DNA from: Pleurotus djamor
Taxonomy: Eukaryota; Basidiomycota; Agaricomycetes; Agaricales; Pleurotaceae
NCBI GenBank assembly: GCA_029747585.1
Contig: JAPEVF010000074.1
Span: 58,101 to 122,100 of the forward strand
Reading direction: 5' to 3'
DNA: 64,000 nt
Notes under the pieces: model-generated
Seen by the model: only the letters and a program-made list of their open reading frames with translations
Database searches by the model: none
Told to the model about the DNA's origin: nothing
Position numbers and translations under genes: made by a program
In this document: positions 1 through 10,103 of the stretch, piece after piece
Position numbering within the stretch: position 1 is the stretch's first letter
Layout of the letters: each line of letters begins with the position of its first letter

Positions 1-221
1 CCGTCGGCGCAACGACCATGGTTCCGACGGCCTCGTACTAAGCTCCTCGCATCAGAAAACACCTCGTCAATGTATTTTTGAGTTTGAACCTGCGCAAGAC
101 AGGTAATCGCATTGTTTTGATTATTCGGACTATTATTCCATCACTATATATCGCTACACCTCGCATCATCCCCCACTCCCCAACGATATCCTCTTCACGA
201 CCTTCGCCACGGCTTTCCCCC

Positions 222-1283
222 TCAGGCCATACCTTCTCCCCTCGACGAATCATTTACGTGGCCGTGCCACGTCGCCCGATGAGCGGAGACGATAGCGTTC
301 GGCATCTGGGTAGTCGACAGATCTCTGGGGCCTGGGTCGATACACTCGCATTCGACACGGCACTGACGCAAGACCGAGGACACGAGCTTGAGGTGCTGTA
401 TCTCGTCGCTCATCGCGATGAGATCGCACTTCGCCTTCCTCGGCGCTTTCTTGTCCTTAAATCCGTCGTTGTTCTTGCAACGTATCCCCGCCCTTCGACA
501 GTCTGTCCATGCTTGAGGCGACGACCACTTAATTGTGGTTACGTGCCTCGCATGCGCCGATACACCGGCATTATCCTAGCCCTTCACCAATCGACTCGAC
601 TTCTCTGAGTGTCTCAATGAAGGTAATCCCCCGCAACCATGGCGCGATCCTTGGGTTACGAAAGGATATCCACCACCATCAATTGTTTATTCTCGCAACT
701 GTCTTCATATTATCACCCTCCCCCTTCATTCCTCACTCACGACTTCCCTCCATATTCTTGTTTGGCACTTCGCGTCTGATCACCGCTACCTGTCAACACC
801 TATCGACTCCGATTTCCCTCTCCTCTCATCCTGATTTTTTCCCTTCGACAAGCCCGCTACGCTTGGCGCTTCGTAGCTCGGAACATCCCGCACCTCTCAG
901 GAGGACCAGCGCAGCTACAGGCTCAGTGGGTTCGTCACTTTCGACACGATTGATTGGCGAGATCAGGGTCCATCGTGCGCAACCAAGAGAAGTCCAGCAA
1001 CGTGCAACTCACCTTCGCCGGCTCTCCCCATCTTCCTCAGGCTCGCACTTCCTGGCCGGCCTTCGACGCGCTCTCGCCCTTTCCAGGCCGTGCGACGCTA
1101 GTTCGTCGCCGCTTGGTCAGCGCTGATGACCTCGAAGGGCTCCCAGTGGCCAGCGTACCCTTCCCTGCCTGCCTCAAGATAGCGGTCGTAGAGCCTACGG
1201 CGAAGCGTTGTTCGAAGATACTTGATGTATCTACAGGGTGCATGGTTCGCCACTAGCTGGTGCCTCCTCTGTTCTTGCAACAT
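222..1283 (-). pseudogene. Coding-like remnants, unidentified (possible decayed or unresolved gene)
   Basis: No complete gene can be built in the first 1.8 kb. Two minus-strand stretches look coding. From 575 down to 222 about 117 codons stay open without an early Met; they encode a Cys/Lys-rich segment (DCRRAGIRCKNNDG, then KAKCD, then a helical stretch, then ECECIDPGPRD), loosely like fungal Cys-rich DNA-binding proteins. From 1283 to 1098 a short frame encodes a basic helical stretch ending GHWEPFEVISAD. Between them lies CT-rich, non-coding-looking sequence. No splice model joins them convincingly, so this may be a decayed gene, a gene with missed introns, or chance. The rest of 1-1807 shows nothing else I can support. 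No function is assigned. Confidence 0.25.
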
Positions 1284-1807
1284 TCACTTCCCTCCGGCGC
1301 TGATCCCCAACTCTACGGCCTCCTCTTCGGCATTAGCTCCGTTCAAGGCCCCAATCATATCACGACGAGCTTGACGACGACAATCGCAGGATTGTTGTCT
1401 CGCTCATTACGTACGATTGTCTATGACAATCCCCGACGTCTTTCACGACTAGCCGCCCTCCTTCATGTCCCCTGTCGTCACGAACCTTGCGCTCGACGCA
1501 ACACTAGTTTCTGATGCTAGCTGGTGCTTCCGCTTGTCATCCTCCCCTCCATTATTATCATTAGTCTGTTCATAGTTTACTGTTGGAGTGATGTATTGTC
1601 GTCTGGCAGTTTTTAGTGAGTAGTTACTTAATGATATCTTTATCCGAGACTTTCTTGTGTGAATCCCTGAGTGAAAACGAGCAATTGCTCGATGTTTATG
1701 ATGGCGTTCGACTCTTGCCCACTTCGTCCAGATCGTGCGATCAAGATCAATCCACTACCTAGCCGAGCGCCACTTCCACTCTCATTCCATTACTTTTACT
1801 GAAGATC

Positions 1808-2343
1808 ATGAGCGACCTTCCTGCAGTCCGTAGAAGCTTGAAAATCAAAGCTGGATCGGCTTCCAGGTAACCACCCTGTCGCGCATGGAGATCTCGGCGA
1901 AATCTGAGAACAACACATGATACTGAATAGGTTGCTCAAAGAACACAACTCTTATCGTCAAGAAGCGCAAGACCAACAACTCAAATTGGACAAATACAAG
2001 GCAGATGTCACCGCCGAAGAATGGGATATCAAAAACGCCGTACGAGATTAAAGCCCTGGATTCCTAACCAAACAATCCAGTAATTGACTTATCCTAGACG
2101 AGAATGTTGGAGGAATCCAACAAAATGGTTGTTGACTCGGCCAGCCGTCTGGGCAAGGCTGTGGCGGACCTGAGAGAACTCGTGGTATGTGTTCTGTGGC
2201 GTTTTATGCCCAAGCTCTCGCAGGGGGANGGGAGCTAATCGGGCATGCCTCATGTCTAGACATCAGCGAAGACGATCCCCGAATTAGCACAAGACGAAGA
2301 ACTCCTGAAAGCAGAGGAAACGCTGGCAAACGCTAGTGTATAA
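1808..2343 (+). CDS. TBCA: Tubulin-specific chaperone A (tubulin-folding cofactor A)
   Basis: Cofactor A binds newly folded beta-tubulin released from the CCT chaperonin and passes it on in heterodimer assembly in the cytosol (Rbl2 in yeast). Four exons read cleanly: 1808-1866, 1931-2039, 2098-2184 and 2260-2343, joined by GT-AG introns of about 60-75 bp, giving 112 residues, close to the family's usual 105-115. The product is an almost wholly alpha-helical, charged protein. Landmarks are RRSLKIKAGSASRLLKEH at the start, EEWDIKNATRMLEESNKM in the middle and a C-terminal ELAQDEELLKAEETL helix. The start is the first ATG, which leads straight into the conserved first helix. It converges on MED11, whose stop is 131 bp away. 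One N (2229) lies in an intron and does no harm. Confidence 0.88.
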
Positions 2344-2474
2344 CTGGAGATGCACCTAAACAAGCTGTCTGCGTAACTCGTATAGCCCTTCAACGTGTCA
2401 ATAACGATATACTGGCCGAGTTTCTCGGTGGTGAAAAGAGCTGTACTCGAGAACGAACGCCCGAAAGGCCGGGA

Positions 2475-3133
2475 TTATTGTTGCGGTCGTGCATCCTGGG
2501 ATCCTTGGGATGCATCGTGTTCGGTCTTTTGTTTGTCCCTGGCGGCCTTGATGCGAGTAAGTGCATCAAGGATCCCTTTCCAAGCATATGTTTCAACTCT
2601 CTCTTCTTGTAAACCTCTCGCATTCCTCAGAGATTCATCGGCTGACGGCAACCCCACACCAAGGGAAGGAGGGACAAAATTGGGAGGCGGGGCATTTATA
2701 GCTGAGGGGGCTATCCGAGAGTGTCTGACATGAGCTAGAGAGGAACGCAGTGCGACCTGGATGGACTATCGGTGGAAAGATGAGATACAGCTCATGAGTG
2801 AGTGATATGGATGACTCACGTCTAGTCGTTCGAAGTATTCGCTTACTTCAAGGACGAACTGTTCCGAACGTTCTTCACCTTGTGGTAAATTATCGTTCGG
2901 TCCATCCGTCTGAGGCAGGGTCAGCAGTGAGACGCACGATGCTGCTAAAGCCAGCAGCCGAGAGATGTCCTGCCCATCCCAAGTTAACCCATTGCCAGAG
3001 CTAGATCCACGTCTTGCATTGAAGCATTCACCTTCTCGACTTCCCCAAGAGCGTATATTTGCCTGGCCGTTCGACTTGTCGTCCATATGGGGTCGATGTC
3101 ATTCGTGCTGGTATCGTGCTCGTTCAAGTCCAT
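2475..3133 (-). CDS. MED11: Mediator of RNA polymerase II transcription subunit 11
   Basis: Med11 is a small subunit of the Mediator head module that pairs with Med22 and contacts TFIIH. Three exons are inferred. The first holds TARQIYALGEVEKVNASMQD. A 44-bp intron (2945-2988) follows, then SLLTLPQTDG and EQFVLEVSEYFERLD; a second intron near 2762-2815 leads into SIQVALRSSLAHVRHSR and a Pro-rich then charged tail ending DARPQQ. The central helical hairpin matches the Med11 fold. The tail is longer than in yeast, as is common in agaricomycetes. The Met at 3133 was chosen because it gives a short lead into the conserved first helix; another Met lies upstream. The identification rests on recognition of the helical core, so it is a little less certain than that of its neighbours. 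Confidence 0.72.
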
Positions 3134-3238
3134 GATGCCGTTTCGAGCGCCAAAACAAGACAAAAGCATTCCAATCCGCAAACCTAATCCTACATACAAT
3201 TCTGACAAGTACAAAGTTTATATACACACTTCAGCACT

Positions 3239-5689
3239 CTAATTCCAATCGTCATCATCTGGAAATGACCCGGGGAGCAATTGAGATTGGGATGATTCAC
3301 TCGAAGTAGACTCTGGTGACCGAGCCTGGACTTGCTGTTGACGTTGAGAACGCCGTCTAAGCGTGGAAGAATCTTGAGCTTCAAGTATCCTCTGCTCCAC
3401 TACGTCTTCAAGGCGTCTCATCTTGGATAAACCTTTCCATTCGTGTCTCGCCAGACTGCTTCCCTCGCGGCCCCTCATGCCACCATCCCAAGCTGCTGAC
3501 ATCAGGACAGGTTCCTGTAAAGAATATTGATCCTTCGGCGAATCATGCGCGAAGACATGAAGACACTTACATGAGTATGCCAGCTCACGTCACGCACGCA
3601 AACAGATTCTCGCTTCTTGAAGGTGGCAGGGTTTTCAGGCCCTGATGAATCGATCGCCATAGGTATAGTCGTTGAGCGGTCAAGGACCTCGACTACGGTG
3701 CCATCCAAGGACCATATGTGCACTCGTCCATCGGCTGAACCAGAATATACGTATTGACCACCTGTCGTTTCCGCTGGACTGAAATGGCACCTGATCAAAG
3801 TGCGTAGTACCGAATGGCCGCGGTAAGTCATGACACTACAATTCTTCGGATGCGACTCCCGCTTAGGTTTGGGATAATTTGGATAGCTTTCGGTTCCCCA
3901 AGTGAGAATTTGGCGAGGAACATCGAGCAAAAGGTTGACACATACCGGTAGTCGAACCCTGGTGTACTGTATATATTTCGACCCAGGTCGTCCGCTTCCG
4001 AGCCAGATCGCATCATACGAAGGTCCCAGAGGCGGAGAGCTTGATCTTTGCCATTAGATATGACGTATCGACCATCTCCCTTAGCAGACACATAGGTAAT
4101 ACCCTCCGTATGACCGATGAGCACCCCTGATGGCTTCTGTGAGGAACCTAGAGACCGCCGATCCCTTTTAATGGGCACATCAGCCTCGTGAATCACCATG
4201 CAGAGGAGGTACGCACCAAACTTTGAGGTAGGTGTCATCAGATGCACTGACTAGGACATTTCCAGACGCTGTGTCGGCCCAACAACAACTGTTGACATCA
4301 TCAGCATGAGCGTAAATTTTGACAGTCCTGCGATCAGCCAGAAGGTCGTATACTAAGAGGCGGTCAGCGATTTGAAACCGATTACATGAGAAACTGACCG
4401 AAAATGTGATTACTGCCTCCCGCGATAACTTCATTTCCATCAGCAGAGAATCTACAGCTCCATACGGCAAAGTGCTCCCCGCCACCCCCTAGAAAATATC
4501 CTCGTCGCCCGGACCTCTGTGGGCGATCTGCGAAAGAGATAGGTACTTGATGGGTAGAGTCGTCATGGATAGTCGTCATATATACAGTGGGGGACTAGTC
4601 ATATATGCGTCTTAGTTGAGATCATCCGGAGAGGCGAATTTGACACATGACGAACCATCGAGGCATATATCATCCTTTGGAGGTAAGTTCAGGATGCGCT
4701 ATTGTATGTATATGAACTGTATTTACCGTTCGTTATCGGGAGAGAGGTTAGCATCCGTGATGGTCCATCCATCAGCGGCGCCTTGGATGCTCTTCTTGAC
4801 GGGCAAGGAGGTTCTCAATCCTGGATCGACGTGACGGCGACCGACGGGCTCCGGTGGGGAAGTCATATCAAAAACATGAAGTTTGAAGTCTTGACAAATT
4901 CATCATTGAGTTGATGAACCATTTTCAAACGGATCTAATGGTACCTTGTGCACAAGTGTAGAAAAAGGAAGAATCTAACCGCGTGTGGTCAGTTCATACA
5001 TACTTGTGATAAGATTGAACGAACCTGCGGAAAACTGTGCCGTGTAGACATTGGCGTCAAAGGAGGCGACGACGCCGCCCACTGAGTTTGGTACCAGATC
5101 CTGAAAACAGGTTCAAACGTGGTCATGAGATGGACAACTGAGTTACGGCATACCCTGGCGAAGGTCTCCCTGTAATATAACGGTTTGTTGGNAAGGGTGC
5201 GGTTCAAGATTTGCTTTGAGATGTTCTTATTGACGCTATGGTTGTAGATCGCATGGCTGCGACGGGACTGAATCTTACTGGCGATAGGGCCGAAGTCACC
5301 ACCCATCAGCAATTCCACGCCGGTGCGTTGGGGTTGCTTGTGAGGTGGGTGCCAAATTGGGCCGAACCCACGGCGAGTATAGTATGAATCTTCGTCTTCA
5401 TAATCCTCGTCTTCCTCATCGTCATCCCCGTATTGAAGTGAGACAGCGCCGCTCGATATGAGTCTCTGGATATCGGACATAGAGATACCAGACGTGTTGA
5501 CTGAGCCAGTACGCCTCGAGTCTTGTTCCTGCAATTGGAAGAGGGCTGATAAGCGTTCATCGTGAATACTAACCCAAGAATAGGCACTCTGAAAGACCTA
5601 CCTCTCAATAAACCTGAAACCTCGTTGTCTGGAGCAGGCTCACTGGCATCATTATCGTTAGAGTTATTCAGCCAGTCGTTCAGATCCAT
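3239..5689 (-). CDS. DCAF11: WD40 repeat protein, DCAF11/WDR23 family (LEC14B-like)
   Basis: In animals DCAF11 (WDR23) is a substrate receptor of the CUL4-DDB1 ubiquitin ligase; the fungal role is inferred from the family. The N-terminus is acidic and disordered (DDEEDEDYEDEDSYY), followed by the family signature ISKQILNRTL and KPLYYRETFAR. A seven-bladed WD40 propeller follows, with motifs VYMTTIHDDS, CRFSADGNEVIAGGS, HADDVNSCCW, VLVSASDDTYLKVWD, ISNGKDQALRLWD, YVYSGSADGRVHIWSLDG and VRDVSWH. The C-terminus is Arg/Ser/Gln-rich and ends SFPDDDDWN. Many short introns interrupt it; the exon order is clear but I did not fix every junction. One N (5192) falls in a codon without breaking the frame. 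It is divergent from the TBL1-like gene, with about 225 bp between starts. Confidence 0.85.
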
Positions 5690-5913
5690 GTCTGCGTAGG
5701 AGGAGGCAGAGGGGGAGTGTGGAACAAGAGAAGCAGGCCTTGGTCATAACTTGAGATGACACAAGCAGCGCGGCACGACCGGCAATGGGTGGGAGAATCG
5801 GGCAGCCCCTATTTTTGAAAAAGGGCGTTCGGGCGTCTCTTCAAACGTCGCAAACATCTTGACTACTTTCATCCTCGGCCTCGTTACTTTCTCTTTTCTT
5901 CTGTTCTGTGGCG

Positions 5914-8029
5914 ATGATTATGCCGGAAGGGCCTCTTCGATTTACAGCTGATGATGTCAATCTCCTTATACATGCTTATCTCCAGGACTCAGGTATTTGT
6001 TGCTGCAACGTGTGCTTGACCACTTAAACTCACTTCCGCAGGTTTTGGCCACTCCGCGTTCGTCATCCGGATGGAAGCAAAACTCGACGAGTCACCTTCA
6101 TTCCACAAGCACATACCTAGAGGGGAGCTCATAGACCTCCTTGGGAAAGCACTGCTCTTTGTCGAGGTGGAATCCCATTGGAAGCCTGATTCCGATAAAA
6201 ATTGCAAGACTCCGTTTTCATTGCTTGAACCCCATGTCTGTTCGCTGGAACCGAATCCGAAGACTATTGTCCCCATGGCTCGCGCTCCCCCCGCCCCTCC
6301 ATCACGGCAGAATGGCGTCGTCAATGTCAATGATATCCTGGATGCGAACGTGAAGCGGAAGGCCGATGCACCCTCAGGAGATGAGATACGCGCAGAGAAA
6401 CGGGTTAGGACAGAGGAAAAGCTCGAGTGTATGTGCTACGGAATTCATAGCAGTTACCTTTAACTGATTGAGATTAGCTAATAAACCCAAAGCTGCCACT
6501 CCGTCTTCGGAATTGAGCAAGCCGACTACCCTCCCATCCTCTCCCTCAACACACGCAGACGCAGTCAAGCTTCTCAAGGGTCACGTAAATGAGGTACGTC
6601 TCTCCCCGCCGGACGTTTGGATCCTTTAAGACCCTACTCTAGGTGTTTGTGTGTGCATGGAATCCTGCTAAACCAAATCTCCTTGCCACTGGGTAAGTCC
6701 TCATTTCCCCGTCGAACCGTTTCTCGACAGTGTTCCTATAAATTGCGTATAGATCCAAAGATGCCATAGTAAACATATGGGATCTATCTTTACCCGGAGA
6801 CAGCCCGTTGACGGCCACAATACCTCTCACTACCACGACGCAGGCTGATCTTACTGCTCTCCATTGGAATCCAGATGGTGATCTTCTTGCTATTGGATCG
6901 TATGACGCCGTGCTTCGGGTGTGTACCGCTAGTGGTCAAATGTATTTGTCGCATGAGCAACATAAGGTGAGAAGTCCTTCTGTCTCGCAGATCCAAACAA
7001 CGCTCTGATAGTTTCACGCCGAGAGAAGGGTCCAATATTTCAAGCACGATTCTCCCAGTCAGGGAAATGGCTACTGACTGCGAGCTTGGACGGCACTGCA
7101 TGTATATGGGACGTAAAGCAGAAGTCGGTCTATATGACCTACAATGCTCACTCTGGTTTGTAATTATACTCCGTATTACGCAACACACTCAATCCCTTTT
7201 AGACTGCTGCCTGGATATCGACTGGATAGATGATGAAACCTTTGCAAGCTGTGGCGCCGATAAGATGGTCTACATAATGAAAGTTGGCGAGCCCGAACCG
7301 CTTCGGAAACTATCGTAAGGCCCTCCATCTTCCCCGTCTTGTCTTGAGCTCAACCTTCTGTAAAGTGGACACCGACATGAAATAAATCAAGTCAAATGCA
7401 ATCCCGATCGAACACTCTTAGCATCGTGCTCTGATGATGGCACTGCGCGAATATGGCCGATACCTCTACAAGAAATGACTGAGCATATCACAGGCGTTCC
7501 CAAGCCTGAGGTTAATCTCGTTCTCCGGGGGCATAAACACACGGTTAGCGGTGTAGATTGGTGCCCCAAGAAGATTCATTCGAAAGATATACTAGCAACG
7601 TGTGTATCATATATTTCCGCTGCCATTGTTCTGACTTTTTCCTAGCATCTCTTTTGATAATACTGCGCGATTCTGGGATATTTCGACCGGGCAATGTGTA
7701 CACGTCTTCTCTGACCACAAGCGCTCGGTGTACGCTCTCGCCTTCAGTCCTGACGGACGGTGGTTCGCCACCGGCGGCGGTGATGGACAACTATTGGTAT
7801 ATGACTCGGAGGTTTGTTGCTCTTCTAAACTTTGTCGGACCTTTCTTACTGACCTCTGGCTTAGACAAAACAGAAGGTGTTCACCTGGGTCGCCGATCTA
7901 ACGAAGCCAGGCGTCTTCGAAATACATTGGCAGCAAACAAAAGAACACGATCGGGTGGCATTGGCGTTGGAGTGTCGCGATGTCGGAATTGTGGATGTCA
8001 TACGCATACCTGAAATGAACCTCTCATAG
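5914..8029 (+). CDS. LisH-WD40 corepressor subunit, TBL1/Sif2 family
   Basis: The family acts in histone-deacetylase corepressor complexes (TBL1/TBLR1 in animals NCoR-SMRT, Sif2 in the yeast Set3 complex) in the nucleus. The N-terminus is a LisH dimerisation motif (residues about 5-35: FTADDVNLLIHAYLQDSG and GHSAFVIRMEAKL), followed by an F-box-like helical piece and a Lys/Arg nuclear-targeting stretch (VKRKAD, EKRVR). Eight WD repeats follow, including LLKGHVNEVFVCAWNP, NLLATGSKDAIVNIWD, LHWNPDGDLLAIGSYD, WLLTASLDGTACIWD, CGADKM, SCSDDGTARIW, ATASFDNTARFWDIS and ALAFSPDGRWFATGGGDG. It ends VGIVDVIRIPEMNLS. A second Met two codons downstream of 5914 could also be the start. The coding sequence is split by about ten short introns. 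Confidence 0.87.
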
Positions 8030-8210
8030 GACTGCGTTGGTTGACCCAGAACTCTCATCTATCATCTATCATTATTAGTGCTCTCATGTATCTTACTTTC
8101 TACGGAAACACCATGTACCCCCTAAGTCCCTAATCATCCCTGTTTCTCTCCTGGGTATCTCCTAGCTGGGAGTCGCACCCCTGTCTATTTTCGGCATCGC
8201 TGCCAACGCA

Positions 8211-8218
8211 TGACGTCA
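8211..8218. promoter_or_regulatory. Perfect CRE/ATF palindrome
   Basis: An exact TGACGTCA palindrome lies 96 bp upstream of the start codon at 8314 (8211-8218). In fungi this is the binding site of bZIP factors of the ATF/CREB class, often tied to stress or cAMP signalling. Its placement in the short promoter of a mitochondrial membrane-protein gene is suggestive only. An 8-bp site is expected by chance about once per 65 kb, so position is the only support. Confidence 0.35.
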
Positions 8219-8313
8219 ACCACTTCTCGTTCTTTCCGGAACCGCCGCACGGACCTTTATAATCACTCAAAGCCAAAGCTCGTTTTCCCGTTCCAGTCTT
8301 TACAACCAGCGCC

Positions 8314-9640
8314 ATGTCGTCGACGAACATCTTCCTGCGGCCTTTCGGTCGCCTTGCCTCGAGGACACACTCATTGACTATAAACCAATCTCGGACTACT
8401 CTGAGCAGGGCTTTCAGTAGTGGACGGATATCCTCTGGATCTCTGCTCAAACGACCTTTCCCATCCACAACAAATGCATTTTTCGCACAATCAGCTCGAG
8501 GATTCATGACAGACCAAACGACAATCATCAGACCGTCGCAGGCGGAGACTTGGAAGCGATTTGGCATCACGGCTGTAAGTACTTCAACCAAACATGACGC
8601 GTTGAGGGCTCAATTGTCACTTAGGCTGGTGTTGCGGGGGCAGTCGTGTTGACCAATCTATTTCTGAACCGAGAAACGAACGACGGACTTTCGGAGGGGG
8701 AGAAATCCTATCTCCATGAAACATTCCAATACACGGGTGGTGGCCTCGTCCTCACCGCACTCGCCGCCCGAACAATGTTCAAGAATGGTTTCGCTTTCAG
8801 AGTCATGTCGGCAAATCCATGTGTGTGTTCATCTGCTCTCCTTAAGCTTAGACTGACTTTGTTGGAAGGGGTCGTACTCGGCGTCAGTCTGGTTGGAAGC
8901 ATTGGTTCAATGATGGGAGTATATTACACCCCTCCAGAGAAATCTGTGCAGAAGCATGCGTTCTGGCTCGTATGTGTCTCCAAAACCTACTCTTTGTGCG
9001 ATAAAGCTTATACGTTTACCCAAGGCCTTCAATGCGTGCCAAGCAGCGACTCTTAGCCCACTTTTCTTCTTCAGTCCCGCTATCCTCTCTCGCGCCGCAC
9101 TCTACACATGTGGTGTTGTTGGTTCGTTGTCATATGTCGGCGCGACAGCAAGGTTTGTTGATTAAATTTCGTCTCCCGCTTACGACGGCTCAAAAAACCC
9201 CGACAGAAATGATAAATACCTCTACATGGGTGGTCCTCTGCTCGCTGGTGTGACCGTGGTCGCTCTCAGCTCGTTAGCTCCGATGGCTCTACCGCTTGGT
9301 ATGCGCGGACTGGCTATAACTGAAGCCATCTCGCTGTATGGTGGATTGGCTGTCTTTGGTGGATTTGTTCTCTACGAGTGAGTCACGACGGGTTCACAAC
9401 ATACGTGACACTTATTTACTGAACACAGTACGCAAAAAATACTTCAACATGCCCGCATGGCGGAACGCGGCGTCCTTCCCCGTGATCCTGTCAAAGAATC
9501 GATCAGCCTTGAGCTGGATATGATCAACATCTTGTAAGAGTTTCTTGCCTCACACCTTTACTACATAGATCTGACGAATTTCCTTTTCAAGCATCCGTCT
9601 CGTACAAATATTGTCGATGCAGCAAAGTCGCCGAAAGTGA
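8314..9640 (+). CDS. Mitochondrial Bax-inhibitor-1-like membrane protein (GHITM/MICS1 family)
   Basis: This multi-spanning membrane protein belongs to the Bax inhibitor-1 superfamily. The GHITM branch sits in the mitochondrial inner membrane and affects cristae shape and ion balance. The first about 65 residues are rich in Ser, Arg and Thr with almost no acids, as in a mitochondrial presequence. After them come at least six hydrophobic segments: GVAGAVVLTNLFL, GGGLVLTALAARTMF, VVLGVSLVGSIGSMMGVYY, a segment ending SPLFFFSPAILSRAALYTC, GPLLAGVTVVALSSLAPM and ISLYGGLAVFGGFVLYDTQ. The family C-terminal motif ESISLELDMINIFIRLVQIL is present, with its conserved acidic residues. The product ends MQQSRRK. 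Six to seven short introns are needed. The start is the first ATG in frame with the presequence. Confidence 0.85.
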
Positions 9641-10103
9641 AGTGAGTAGTGTATATCAGCTGCTTTAATTCTGGACATCTATTTCAAACCCTCATAGTCA
9701 TATGTAACCGTGTATCTATACGAACCAACCACTGCTTTGTTTCCATTCACTCTGTGGTCTTCAGTTCATTGACGATCCGTATGGGCCGAAACTCCTTTTT
9801 ATCGCCGTTCATTGCCCTTGTACCACATTGCGCCACCAGTTACAACTTTCTCAGCGACTGCAGTTATTCAAATCGCCCCTTGATAAACAAAAGGAAGCTC
9901 GCCTCGACGCTCAAAAGTATCCGTTGACTTGCACCCTTCACCTCAGAGCACCGTTGACCTCGGGAAGCTGACCGCAGATCCAATACAATATTCGGCGTTC
10001 ATATTGAAATCGGGCGCCCCGGAAGCATCTAATCGATTGCACATGTCGTGTCGATGGTGTATAATAATGGGTCTACTCTGAAGGAGTGCGATGGTAAATT
10101 TCC
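9641..10103. other. Intergenic, no gene seen
   Basis: This stretch holds the 3' flank of the Bax-inhibitor-like gene and the 5' flank of the EF-hand gene. Open frames here are short, lack splice partners and show no recognisable family. An alternative upstream ATG for the next gene lies at 10091 but leads into a Cys/Ser-rich frame that does not fit the downstream exons. Confidence 0.5.

Noticed and set aside
1253..1530. Short direct repeat (CTAGCTGGTGC-C/T-TCC) at about 1253 and 1516 as transposon ends
   Set aside because: Only about 14 bp long, no inverted repeats, no target-site duplication and no transposase frame between.
2395..2733. A 112-codon plus-strand frame over the MED11 3' end
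   Set aside because: It is the reverse of the MED11 C-terminal exon, which gives a coherent protein; the plus frame has no family features.
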